DNA from: Selaginella moellendorffii
Lineage: Eukaryota; Streptophyta; Lycopodiopsida; Selaginellales; Selaginellaceae
Assembly (NCBI RefSeq): GCF_000143415.4
Contig: NW_003314350.1
Location: forward strand, 558,001 to 622,000
Direction of reading: 5' to 3'
Length of the DNA stretch: 64,000 nt
A model generated the notes under the pieces. The model did no database searches. It was not told the DNA's origin and was given only the letters and a program-made list of their open reading frames with translations. The translations under genes were made by a program, and so were the position numbers. This document shows, in pieces, positions 37,259 to 47,700 of this stretch; position 1 is the stretch's first letter; each line of letters begins with the position of its first letter.

Positions 37259-38181
37259 TTAAAAGCGAGTGGGTGTTTTGGCCTTCTCAACGAGCACGAT
37301 CCGTCCATTCCACTCTGTCTGATCCAAAGCCTCGATAGCAGCATCTGCATCCTCGTCGCGTTCTAGAGTCAAGAACCCAAAACCCCGAGACTCCCCCGTC
37401 CTGGGAAAAAGTGATTCGAGTCAGATAAAACACATTTTTTACCACATAAAAAAAAGAAAAGAAACCAACCTCTTGTCTCGCACTATGCGAACGTCCTTGA
37501 CTTTGCCGAACTTTGAGAACTTCCTCTCCAGATCCTTCTCCGTGGTGATGAAGTTGAAACCAGCGATGAACAAGTTGTTTCCTGGTTCTCCCAGGCCATT
37601 GGTTCGATCCGCCGGAGGAGTCCATGGTCGGCGCCGCGGCGATCGTCTCGATCGGTAGCGCGGAGGAGAGCTCCTCCTCCTCGAGTAACGTTCCCTGTGA
37701 TCACAACCAAACAAACCATAAGTTCCATATTCTCTATTGCTATGATTTACCTTGGAGAGTAGCCCCGTCGTGGAGATCTCCGGCTGTAAGGACTCCTGGA
37801 GCGCGATCGATAGCGTCCCCTGTGCGCCGGGGAGCGAGATCGCGACACCGAGCGGCGCCTTTTCGGGGAATACGAGCGCCTCCGCCTGGGGGAATACGAA
37901 GGCGATCTTCTCGCCGGAGACCTGGAAGAGCGCTTCCTGACTGGAGATCTGGAAGGAGAGCGCGATTTCCCCCGCACGGGCGACCTAGATCTGCTCCTGG
38001 AGCGCGACGCCGGCGACCGGGACCTGGAACGATCCCGATCTCTCACAGGAGATTTCGAATAACTGCGGCGAGGCGAGCGCGATAACGATCGACTGCGGTG
38101 CTTGGCGGCGGCGTGGCCATTGGAAGACGCTGGCTCCGGGGCGGCTCCCTCGCGAGGAGATGGGGAAGAGGACGGCGCCAT
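37259..38181 (-). CDS. SR45a-like / Transformer-2-type splicing factor
   Basis: Start ATG 38181 (MAPSSSPSPREG), stop at 37259, four exons. Residues ~25-180 form an RS domain rich in RSRSRSP and SPRR repeats. An RRM follows: RNP2 NLFIAGFNF, FSKFGKVKDVRIVRD, RNP1 SRGFGFLTL and WNGRIVLVEKAK. Plant SR45a has RS domains on both sides of the RRM; here the protein ends directly after the RRM (KTPTRF), so the second RS domain is missing or lies in an unrecognised alternative exon. It would act in nuclear pre-mRNA splicing, often stress-responsive. It is divergent from the membrane-protein gene. Confidence 0.92.
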
Positions 38182-38290
38182 AGCCAAAGCTAGGGTTTAT
38201 CTTTACCCTAAAGCTCTAGAGTTCCATCGCTTTTACGTGGGGGTTTATTGACGGTCGTGACGTGGCAAGGGTTCTCTTCTTTCATATGGC
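38182..38290. promoter_or_regulatory. Bidirectional promoter, SR45a-like/membrane protein
   Basis: 109 bp between start codons, with AGGGTTT and ACCCTAA motifs in opposite orientations at about 38190-38210. Confidence 0.45.
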
Positions 38291-39351
38291 ATGGGCTTTT
38301 TCTTCCAGCGCCATTGCTGCTCCTGCGCGTGGCTGTCGAGCTACGATCGAGTGCAATGCATCGCCGTCGCGCTGATCTACATCCAGGTTTGGCTCTCTCC
38401 TCGATCTTCTTCGCCTGGCATCGCAGGTTCTTGCTCAATCGATCGATCTCCTCTCTCTTCTCTTTCTTTGCCCTCGCATTCGCATAGCCGACCGCGTTCT
38501 TGCCCTCCTCCGATGTTTTCCCATTGATCGATCATAGCTGTCGGTGCATCGTGTTCTTGGTCGATATTTCGCGAAATCCCTCTCGATCGAGCATGGAAAT
38601 ATCTTCTCTCCTTCACAGATCCTCCGTTTTCGCAGATTCTTTGCGCTGTTATCGGCTCGTTGGGAGCCACATACGCTGGAGTCGCGGTCGCGAATTTGGC
38701 AGTAGCACTCTTCGCGTTGGTAGCAGTGGAGAGTGGCAGCCAAAACCTGGGACGAACCTATGCCGGTTTGCTCGCCTGCGCTCTTCTTCTAGACGTTGCT
38801 TGGCTCGTCCTCTTCACTCGTGATATATGGTAAGAACTTCTTTCTCTTTCATCTTCTAGAGTTGATATATCGTTTAAACCTCTTGCCAGGCACATCGCCA
38901 AGGATCCAGACGCTGGATCATACGTGAAGTTCTCAGTGATGGCCGTCCTGTCGATGGAAATCGCGGGGTTCGTGGTGCGCTTCTTCTCGGCTTTCCTTTG
39001 GGTGCAAATGTACAGGCTCGGCGCGTCCAGGGACTTGACAGGGCTCTACCAGCACATTGATTTCGGAGGGATCGGAACTGTGGGTTTCACGACACCGCTC
39101 GCCAGCCCCGCGCCATCTCGCCAAGTTTCTGGGAAAGAAGACATTGTTGGTGGCTCCATCTACAACCCCGCGTACTATTCTTCGCTCTTCCAGCCCGCTG
39201 GAACACTGGCAGAAGCAAACGTCGAGGTAAAAATCCTCTTTTTCTCTCGAATTCTGGTGGTTTGATCGCTGGTGTTTGCTAGATCGTGGAGGAGAAAACC
39301 AATGGAGACATGGCTACCGCGCTAGCTTCTTGTCCAAGTGAACGATTGTAA
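38291..39351 (+). CDS. Unknown multi-span membrane protein
   Basis: Four exons: 38291-38386, 38636-38829, 38890-39226 and 39283-39351 (231 aa). About four hydrophobic segments: VQCIAVALIYIQILCAVIGSL, VAVANLAVALFALVAV, AGLLACALLLDVAWLVLF and VKFSVMAVLSMEIAGFVVRF. A soluble Gly/Ser-rich C-terminal tail follows (SIYNPAYYSSLFQP). It looks like a plant-conserved tetraspan protein, but the family could not be named. The last exon has a decayed tandem copy downstream (separate entry). Confidence 0.72.
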
Positions 39352-39392
39352 AGATGGTGGTCTTCTTCGAGGTAGCTTATAGATTCGTTTGA

Positions 39393-39515
39393 TTTTCATG
39401 GTTTGATCGTTGGTGATTGCTAGATCGTGGAGGAGAAATCAAAAGGAGACACGGCTTAGCGCGCTAGCAAGTGAGCGATTGTAAAGATGGTGGTCTTCGA
39501 GGTATCTTATAAGTT
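39393..39515 (+). repeat. Tandem duplicate of the last exon of the membrane protein gene
   Basis: It repeats the sequence from the end of the third intron through the stop and into the 3' region of 39263-39390 (GCTAGATCGTGGAGGAGAAA shared, then AAAGATGGTGGTCTTCGAGG). Splicing to it would give a shorter end because GCC-ACC is changed to GCT-TAG. Confidence 0.85.
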
Positions 39516-39573
39516 TGTTTATTCGCACACCACACGATGATAATAGGGAGGGGCACAAGTCAGTAGTGATCGA

Positions 39574-40050
39574 TCACTCAAGGCTGGAGAGTTTGCGCTT
39601 GAGCAAAGGTCCCGGATTGCTGGAAGACCCTCGCAAGAAGCAGTCGATCGAGTAGAGCGAGAGGGAGAGATTGACCTCGTCTCTCCCCCACGTCGATCGG
39701 GGCTGGGACTGGCAGCAATTCCTCTTGAGCATAGGGCCCAAATGGAGGAAGAAGAAGCGACGGAAGCCCCCGAGCGATTCCACCACGGCTCTGATCTGCT
39801 GTGCGGAAGAACACGCCGGCACGGGGCCGGATCCCAGTGGGTTCTTGTGGCCACTGGATCGCCGGCTGCGCTTGGCGGCGGCGCCGGGCCAGTGGAGGAT
39901 GCACAGCGATTCCCACAGCTTCTCGTGCCGCGCCACGCCGCTCCATTGCTTGCTCACGCACGAAACCCTAGCCAAGGAGAAGGCATCCAGATGCTTGAAT
40001 ACCTCGAGGAGCATGTCGTCGTGGATGGGATTGTGTCGCGGGGTCCCCAT
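39574..40050 (-). CDS. F-box protein, GID2/SLEEPY-like
   Basis: A single exon of 158 codons from ATG 40050. The F-box (IHDDMLLEVFKHLDAFSLARVSCVSKQW) is at residues ~8-35, followed by KLWESLCILHW and QQIRAVVESLGGFRRFFFLHL. The latter resembles the GGF region of SLY1/GID2-type F-box proteins, which target DELLA repressors for ubiquitination in gibberellin signalling. A C-terminal LSLSLYSIDCF segment is not typical of SLY1, so it may be another small SCF subunit. The F-box is firm; the GID2 link is tentative. It is divergent from the PH-domain gene (104 bp). Confidence 0.78.
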   Translation of the reverse strand: MGTPRHNPIHDDMLLEVFKHLDAFSLARVSCVSKQWSGVARHEKLWESLCILHWPGAAAKRSRRSSGHKNPLGSGPVPACSSAQQIRAVVESLGGFRRFFFLHLGPMLKRNCCQSQPRSTWGRDEVNLSLSLYSIDCFLRGSSSNPGPLLKRKLSSLE

Positions 40051-40154
40051 TCCCGGGCGATGGACGATCCGGCAAGGTCTCTCTCTTTCTTTCCCCCTTA
40101 TCGCGAAATTTAGGGTTCTTGGGCGGATTTTAGGGCTGCTTTGTTTTTGGCGCC
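40051..40154. promoter_or_regulatory. Bidirectional promoter, F-box/PH protein
   Basis: 104 bp between start codons, with TTTAGGGTT near 40109. Confidence 0.4.
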
Positions 40155-41852
40155 ATGGCGATGATGGAGAACAAGGTGAGGGAGGGAGCGATTCGTCTTT
40201 TGCCGGATTCTTAACTTACGAGGTTTTGATCGATCCAGTCGCTGCTGTGGGCGCATCCGGAGAAGAGCGGGCAGCTCCTGAAACGCGGGAGCGATATCAA
40301 GTCTTGGAAGAAGCGGCAATTTGCGCTCAAGGACACATTCTTGTTCTACTTTAAGATTTTGCCTACAGTGGTACGCTACATTTGTCTTATTCTCTGATGG
40401 ATGCAAAGGATTTTTAATTTTTTTTGTAGGAACAATCCGAGCCAACTGGTGTGATTCCTTTGCAAGGATGCAAAGTGGAAGCCATTCCGGCTGGAGTCCA
40501 TGGCATCAAGAAATACTCTTTTATCATCAATCTTCCGGACAAGTATATCTTGACAAAGGCCGTGAAGCGTGCTCTTTATATTCTATCAGCGCACGACGAA
40601 CCGGACAGACAATCTTGGATTGGTACGCTGGATGAAATTTCGTTTCTCTGTTATCTATCTTCTCTTTTCATTCTTTTCTGTGTGATGTCTCTTTGTTTGA
40701 ACAGATGCAATTCGTTGTGCCTCTGTATCCAAGCAGATTATTCGCGCCAAGCTCGAGCACTCGAGGCTTGAGGTAAAATCTCTCGTCAAGCTTAATGAAG
40801 AGGTAGCTCTGAAAGAAACAAAGACTTTGCGTAGGTTCACGACCTGGAACTGCGATGGAAGGTTGCAAGTGCTCTAGATGCCGGCAAGGTACGTTATCAA
40901 ATTCTTACACTAAACAAAACCTTTGCCTCTAAACTTTGTTTTTCTCTTCAGAAAATGCCGTTTGAGCTACAAGAAAGCGTTGTCATGCAAGCTCTGGCGG
41001 ACGAACTTATGGAAGTTTATTACTCGATCGAGCTTTTAAACCAGGCAGGGAAAGCCTTTGCTTTTGCTACTGGCGTTTAATTCCTTGAAATTTCAGAGAC
41101 TAGAGGAAGCCACGGACAGGTACAGAACAGCCTGCGAGCAACTATCTATGCTAGAGCAAGCCAATGCCATGTAAACTTCTCATTCTTTCTTTTCTGTCTT
41201 CTCAGTTTATCTTTCCGGATCAAATGGAGCTACTGAATTGTAGGCACCAGGAAGCTCTTATGCGTGAAGGATCTATGCAAATGATGCATAAGATAAGATC
41301 AGGTATGAGCTCTCAAAGTTTGGTTTTAATTTTTTCTTTGCTCACTCGTTTTGTGTTTCGTGTTTTAGATGAAAGTGAATGCAACGGGATCCTCGAGTAC
41401 TTGGTCGCTGCAAGGATATCATTAAGAACACTTCAAAAGCAGGTAACTCGCGATTTTTATAGAAGCAAAGCTGTGAAAAGTTTTCTACAGGTAGACGCAC
41501 TGTCTGGCCTCAGTGAAGGTGGTGAAGGGGTTCCATCGTATGTGGATATTGAGGGGCTACTAAGACAAACTTTGGCTCGCCTGGGAACTCTAGAGGTATC
41601 AAAAAAGAAGTTTTCAAGGATGATGGTCTCACTGTTTTGGATTTGCAGTACCAAACATGGGGAACTGAGAACTTGCCAGACGAGGAGCAAATTGCGAGCC
41701 TCTATGCTGCGATCGAAGCTTGCCACAAACAAGAGAAGCATCTGGTGAACGAAGCAGCTATATTTCTCGGCTATGCTCCAGCTGATGTGGGAAGTCAAGT
41801 CACTTTACCTCCCCCAGCAGCTGGAGGAGAGAATACATCCGAAGATCATTGA
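40155..41852 (+). CDS. PH-domain and coiled-coil protein
   Basis: Starts ATGGCGATGATGGAGAACAAG|GTGAGG and runs through about ten short exons to the stop at 41850. A PH domain spans residues ~8-120: GQLLKRGSDIKSWKKRQFALKD, LFYFKIL, TGVIPLQGCKVEAI and the C-terminal helix DRQSWIDAI. Helical, probably coiled-coil sequence follows (LEHSRLEVKSLVKLNEE; LEEATDRYRTACEQLSMLEQ), with an acidic end. PH domains of this type bind phosphoinositides or small GTPases; the partner here is unknown. It converges on RPC5 with 122 bp between stop codons. Confidence 0.85.
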
Positions 41853-41974
41853 TCTTTCCTACCAAAATTTCCTTTTATTCGGCCTCTGCTAGCTTGGACG
41901 ACCATCGCCAGTTTTCAGCACCCAAGTAGCACCTCTCGTGTAGCAAAGTTCCTTCATTATCTGGAGCACAGAGA

Positions 41975-44643
41975 TCAAGTATGGGAAGTTTTGTAAGCTT
42001 TGAGTACCTTTTGGTAAAGTTGATTCGACGGCATTTTACGTAACGCCAGCTTAAACGCTTCCATGATCTCTGATCGTTGCAAGCCAGCGGACTTTTGCTT
42101 CAGTAACGCGATGACCACTTCCCTGCACGAAGACAAGTTAGAAACTACGCACGTAATCTACTTTCAAACGGTACCTAAAAGGGTCTTGAGTGGGATCTCC
42201 GAGCTGAGTTAGGAAGTAAACACCGTTGATGTTCGTCGCAATGGTGTCCACAATTGCTGTTAGTTCGGCCACTGGCGCCGACGCTCCTTTGGCAGCTGCT
42301 ACTGCCGAGGCCTTCTCCTCGACTTTAACGTTGTCTGCTTGAGATTTTGTGATTGCCGATTCACGCAGGCAGTGACAGATGAATTGCAGCCTGTGGAAGT
42401 GAGTTACGAGATTATCAAACGTTAGAAAGACAAGGAAAAAAAAAAGAGAAAGAGAAACTTACGTGCACACATGGTGTTTGAGAAAGATTTGCGTGAGTGC
42501 GTCCGGTAGAGCAGCAAGCGTTTCCGGTGCCATGCTCGACGAAGTTGAGGGCCTCGGTGGAATGCCTGTGCTTGCTGCAAGGCCGCTGCCTGGCTTAGCA
42601 CCCATTGCCTTGCCGGACCCCATTTGTTGGACGGCTAGAGCCCTGTCGCTAATGAGCTTCTCTCCTGCAGTCCAGCGTTGGAGCTGATCTTTGGCGATGG
42701 AGTTATGACGCTTGATAAAAGTCTTGTCTGTGCTTTCGATGAACTCCCAGCCGCCTGTCTTGATGTTTTGCACTGCGAGAGGAACAAGTATCTCCCGCAA
42801 AATCTCCTTAGAGACCCTGAGTTGCTCGAGAGTTTCACGACTGACCACCCGGTTCTTGACAAACTGTAGGAGGATATAGTCTCGAATCGCACACCGACCA
42901 CCTGTGTAGCGCATATTACTCGTTGCCACCCAGCAGCCTTGCACCAGATAAGCTGTTTTCTGGAGAACATCCAGAACTTCCTCCTCCGTGCAACCTGCCG
43001 GAGCCAGCTTCATAAGTCTTTCGAATTGCAGCACATGTACTCGACCCTGATATTTTACCGCATTACAACCTTTAGAAACTCTTCCTTACCTGAGACAAGA
43101 CAGCGTGCAATCTCTTGTCCAGCGGCAAAGTATCCAAATAGCTGCAAAGTGCGTCGGCAGATATTCAGAAGAAATGAAGAAAATAACAAATTCTAACCTT
43201 TTCGAGAGAGGCTCTTTTCCTAGCCCTGGCACGGCTTGTGACGCTGCAGCCGAAGGCGCACGACCAGGGACCAGTTTCTTCATATATTCATTCCTGCCAA
43301 AAGTAAGAACAAGTTCTTTTGCATCTGTTCACGACTAATATCACTTACCGAGACATGTCGAAGCGGATGAGATTGTTTGCGGAGGACTTCATTTTCATTT
43401 TGATTTCCTTGGTTACAGGACTGTCTAACCCATGCGGCTCAAGTGTGATCCACGCCTGCAGAAGGAGCATGTTAGTAGGAAAACTGATTTAGATAGAAAC
43501 AGACCTCGGCCTCCTCAAGTTGTTTCAGATGCGCGTATGACATCAATCTAGATTGCTGCTGACGCTCTGTCTCTTGTTTCTTTATTTCCACCTGCAAGTT
43601 CGTCCCTGTCAGCTACTGAAGTGGAAAAAGCTAAAGAATGGAACATACCTTAAAAGCCACAGGCTCTGGTTTCTTTTCAGTAGCAGCCCCTTCCTCAGCG
43701 TCGGGCATCTCGTCATCACTTTCAACGCGAGTGATATTTTTTTTCTTCTGCTCATCAGCTTCGTTCAGATAACTCAACGACGGACGAAGTTGGACAATCG
43801 CATGCAACGGATTCAAGTGGAGCTGTAGAAAGGAGATGCATGAGAACCAAGGAAAGAAGAGAGATGGCAAATAACCTTGTTCCCTTGCAGAATTCCAATG
43901 GCATAGTTCGTCGAGAGGTTGCCTTGAGTAGAAGTTAACGTCTGCGTGGAGATCATCAGGAACAACCCATCGATCTTAGCGTTTCACCTGTTTAGCGATT
44001 CGGAGATGGTCGTCCGCGGCGTCATCATAGTTGTCTCCAAACCGATCGACTTGGAGATCAACCTCGAGTTTCTGGTGTTGGTGCTTCACGCGAACCTGAT
44101 AGCAAACTAGAACTCAATCCAGGAAGAAACCACCAAAACGTAGCGTAAAGAACAAACCGCTTCGCATCGTTGTTCCAACTCGTAAGGTCTCCAATACGGT
44201 CGAAGAGGATATTGGAGAAGATAGAACTATAGCAAAATCTATAAGACAGAGAGAAAGAGAAATCCATACGCTACCTTGGTGTCTGGATCGGCTGTAGGAG
44301 TAATATGGACCTCGATCTCTCTCACCACTGTATCTCCGTCCTCCACAATATCGGCCACTGATTCCATCGTCACTTCCTCTGGAACACTGCTTCCAGCTCC
44401 ATCCATCCCCTCCCAGACCACAGCTCCATCCTCCATCTTTACCTTGATATCCATTTCGTCGTCATCGAGGATGAAATCCAGAGGCTCCGGCTTGACATCG
44501 ATCTCCATTGTATCCTCGTCCATCACTGGAGGCAGATCCTCGATCTTCACCTGTGGTGGGGGCTGCGCGACGCTGGAAGCATTGGCGCTGGCCTCCGATC
44601 GCCTCCCGCGAGCTGGAACTCGCGGCTTGAATTTGGGCTCCAT
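41975..44643 (-). CDS. RNA polymerase III subunit RPC5 (Sin-like)
   Basis: Start ATG 44643 (MEPKFKPRVP), stop at 41975, about ten exons. The N-terminus is acidic and rich in Pro/Glu/Asp. The Sin/RPC5 core is recognisable: VVREIEVHITPTADPDTK, then EVDLQVDRFGDNYDD, NYAIGILQGNKLHLNPLHAIVQLRPSLSYL and ITLEPHGLDSP. Winged-helix-like segments follow (VLQFERLMKLAPAGCTEEEVLDVLQK; WVATSNMRYTGG). RPC5 heterodimerises with RPC4 in the TFIIF-like module of Pol III, acting in initiation, termination and reinitiation on tRNA and 5S genes. It shares a 71-bp promoter with the DMXL gene. Confidence 0.93.
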
Positions 44644-44714
44644 TGGCACACAAACTTTAGGGTTCTTAGAGCTAGGTTAGATTTTTGGAGCGATCGAAAT
44701 GTAGCAGCCGAGGT
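44644..44714. promoter_or_regulatory. Bidirectional promoter, RPC5/DMXL
   Basis: Only 71 bp between start codons, the tightest pair in the window, with a TTTAGGGTT motif at about 44657. Confidence 0.5.
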
Positions 44715-47700
44715 ATGGATCGCAGATTCTCGGAGTATACCGGACATGGCGCTGCTGCGAGCGTGTCCAGCAGCGAGCCTTCTTCCACCGCGGTGCCGCT
44801 CCAGTTGTTCGTGCGCCAGGAGATCCCTGGCGCCTCAAATCCGGGGCCCTACATTGCGGATTGCTTGCCGGATTTCGCCGGCTATAGCTGGATTGCGCAT
44901 GGAGCGGGCAGCCAGCTAGTAATATCGATCGTCGCGTCGCCAGACAAGAAGGAGGAGTTTGGGATCGCGCGCTTGTTTCATCAGGCTCTAGAGACGAGGC
45001 TGGTCGAGGTATCGGACGAGGATTCTCTTGTCAGTATCGTCAGCTGGGGGAATTCTCAATCCGGGAGCGTTGGGGCTGCCGCTGGAAAGGCGATCTACAT
45101 CTTTGCTCCCAGATTGCTTGGAAGACCTGAGACACAAAACACTCCAGGTGATCTCTTTTATTTTCTTCCTCGCTTCATGGAACTGGAACTAAAACTCTTT
45201 CTTTGCAGCTCTTCCGCTAGAATGGGAGCCCAGGAGCATGCTCGTCCATGCTTTTCCTGTGACACATTTTTCATGGAGCGGATCTGGCGATGGTATACTT
45301 TCGTCGGCTGGATCAAAGATCTCGATGTGGAAGCAAGACGATGATGGGTCTGGTAACTGGGTTCCCGTTTGGCAATCTTTGGTGGAGTGGCCTCAAGCGC
45401 TTGTAGCTGCGTCGTGGTCGTATAGGGGTCTCGCAGCGTCCGCGGACATGGATAACTTAGCAGGAAAGGATCTTAGAGGAAAGGCTACAGTGTGGTGGTG
45501 GCAAGAAGGCTCAGAGGCACAGCCAGTGGAGCTTTCTCATCCAAGGCAAGTTCTTGCTATACAGTGGAGGCCCGTGTCAAGGCAAAACGGAAAGGTGGTG
45601 GAGGAAAGTGAGCATCACAGGCTGATACTACTTACGTCTTGCCGAGATGGAGTTGTCCGGCTGTGGCTGGAGATTGACAGTGGGAAAGCAAGAGCTGACA
45701 GCGCCATGGTCAAGCCGGCGTTTTTCGTCAGTGCCTTGATCGAAGTGAACACGAGCTTGCAAGCAACACTGGGACTGGACTGCTTTGTGACTTGGGGGTT
45801 GGAAAAATCGCTGGGAAGTAGTTTCGCCACGGGGAATTCGACAGAGGTTGCGGCTTGTGAGTGGATCGTGGGGACGGGGCCTCGTGGAGTCGTTGCACTT
45901 TGGTCTTTGCATTGCCTGGACGATGTGTATCCTCCGCGCTGTCCTCGAGTTTTACTGTGGCAACAAGGGACGTTACGTTTTCTCGACTCGGAACCAGACA
46001 TCGCAGAGAATCCATGTTTTTTCAAGGCAGTGATTCAGAGAGCTCAATCCTCGGTTCCGCCAACTTCGGTGGACTTGTTCGAAGTTTACGATGGAGGTCT
46101 GTTGAGACGCTCTCGGCTTTGGCCCCCGGTCACTTCCATTGGCGGTGGTAGTGGTCTTGGGAGGAGAGCATCCGATACAACGGGGTTGACGAGTAAGATC
46201 AAGATTGGTACGTGGGGACGCTCTCACGAGGATTTCCTCACGTTCGGTCACACCGGGGATAAGATAAATCTTGCTCTACATCCGGCTCGTGCAGCAAGAG
46301 TGGCAGCATCCGTTGACAAAGCAGGAACTCTTCTACTTTGGCAAACTAGCCTTCCTCTCGAACCTTACGTCGAGGCTCCGCATTTGCACGTATCATCCTG
46401 GAGACTCTGTGGCAGATTGTCCATACAGACCGAAAACTTTCTGCCGGCACTCTGCTGGTCTCCGGCTCTACTTTCGGGTGATAAGATGGTGTTAGTGGTG
46501 AGCCATTCCGACAGCATGTCCTGTTATCTCGTAGTAAGGGACAGATCGAAGGAACAACACTGGCTCGCATTAGATCTGCTATACGAGTTGCGGCCTCCAG
46601 TGTCTCAAGAAAAGCTGGTACTGGAAGACGTGTTCGTGATCCAGAACTCTGCACAGAAGGATCAGTCGGTTCTTGTTCTTGTTGCTTGCGGGAACAAGGG
46701 AAACGTGGCGATGTCCTGGACCTTTAACATCATCTTATGCGAAAAAGATGGTGAAGAAGATCAACAAAACTCTCGACAGTCGGGCATTCCTTACAAGGGA
46801 CCACTAGTGGGGGCTGAAGAAGCAATCTACACAACATGCTTCTGGACTGGCTATATGTTTATGGCTCCTGGAGAAAGACTCTTGAGCGCAACCTCCCATT
46901 ATCCGTCACCGTATGATTTCGTTTCGGGCTGTGAAGACGGGTCTTTACGGCTCTGGCGAGTAACTCTGCCGGAAAATCAGCATCTCAACTCCTGGGAGTG
47001 TGTTGGTCGACTGACAACAATTTCTTCTGAAGGGTTCACTTTGCTAGCTGTGGGTAACCATGGCACAAAGCTGGCTTCTTCGACGCAGTCTGATTCAACT
47101 CTGAGAATTTGGGAGATAGTTTGTGGCTCAGGCAGCTACTTGCATTACCTTACAGGAGAGATCGTCCTAGCTCAAAGTCCAGCTGCATTGAGCTGGTTCG
47201 AAGGTGGTGATGGAATTTCAATGCTGGGGGTAGTGATCGCCGGTTTAGTCCAGGTTTACGTTGAAGCCCGTGATGACGCATCCGACTACTCGAGCTGGGT
47301 CTGCCTAGCGTCGATTTCCACTTTGCATTGCGTGGATGGACTTTTTTGGGGGCCACAAGCGTCGCTTGTTGTGACGACTGAAAGCCGGATACAACTTCTA
47401 AGTCAATGGGGGACGGAAAGCGGGTAAGCATTGTCTTTATGCTTTACTTTCAAATCGTTAAATTTTGAATGCTCAGTGGAACTGTGGAGATGTTGTTGAA
47501 GGCAGCTATTACAGCTTCACGACCGCGATCGCTCTGCCATCCGAAGTCGATTTTGAATTTTCTCTTGAACGGTATGCTGCACTGCCTATTCTGTGTTTGT
47601 GAAACTCATAGCTGGCTGTGATAATATGGCTAGGAGAGCAGCACCAAGCAAGTATCTGTCTTCGACGCCTCTTATCCCTTGCGGCTGAAAGGACATGCGA

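Noticed and set aside
45615..46025. Minus-strand ORFs within the large DMXL exon
   Set aside because: Antisense to a continuous coding exon with WD/Rav1 motifs; no own domain.
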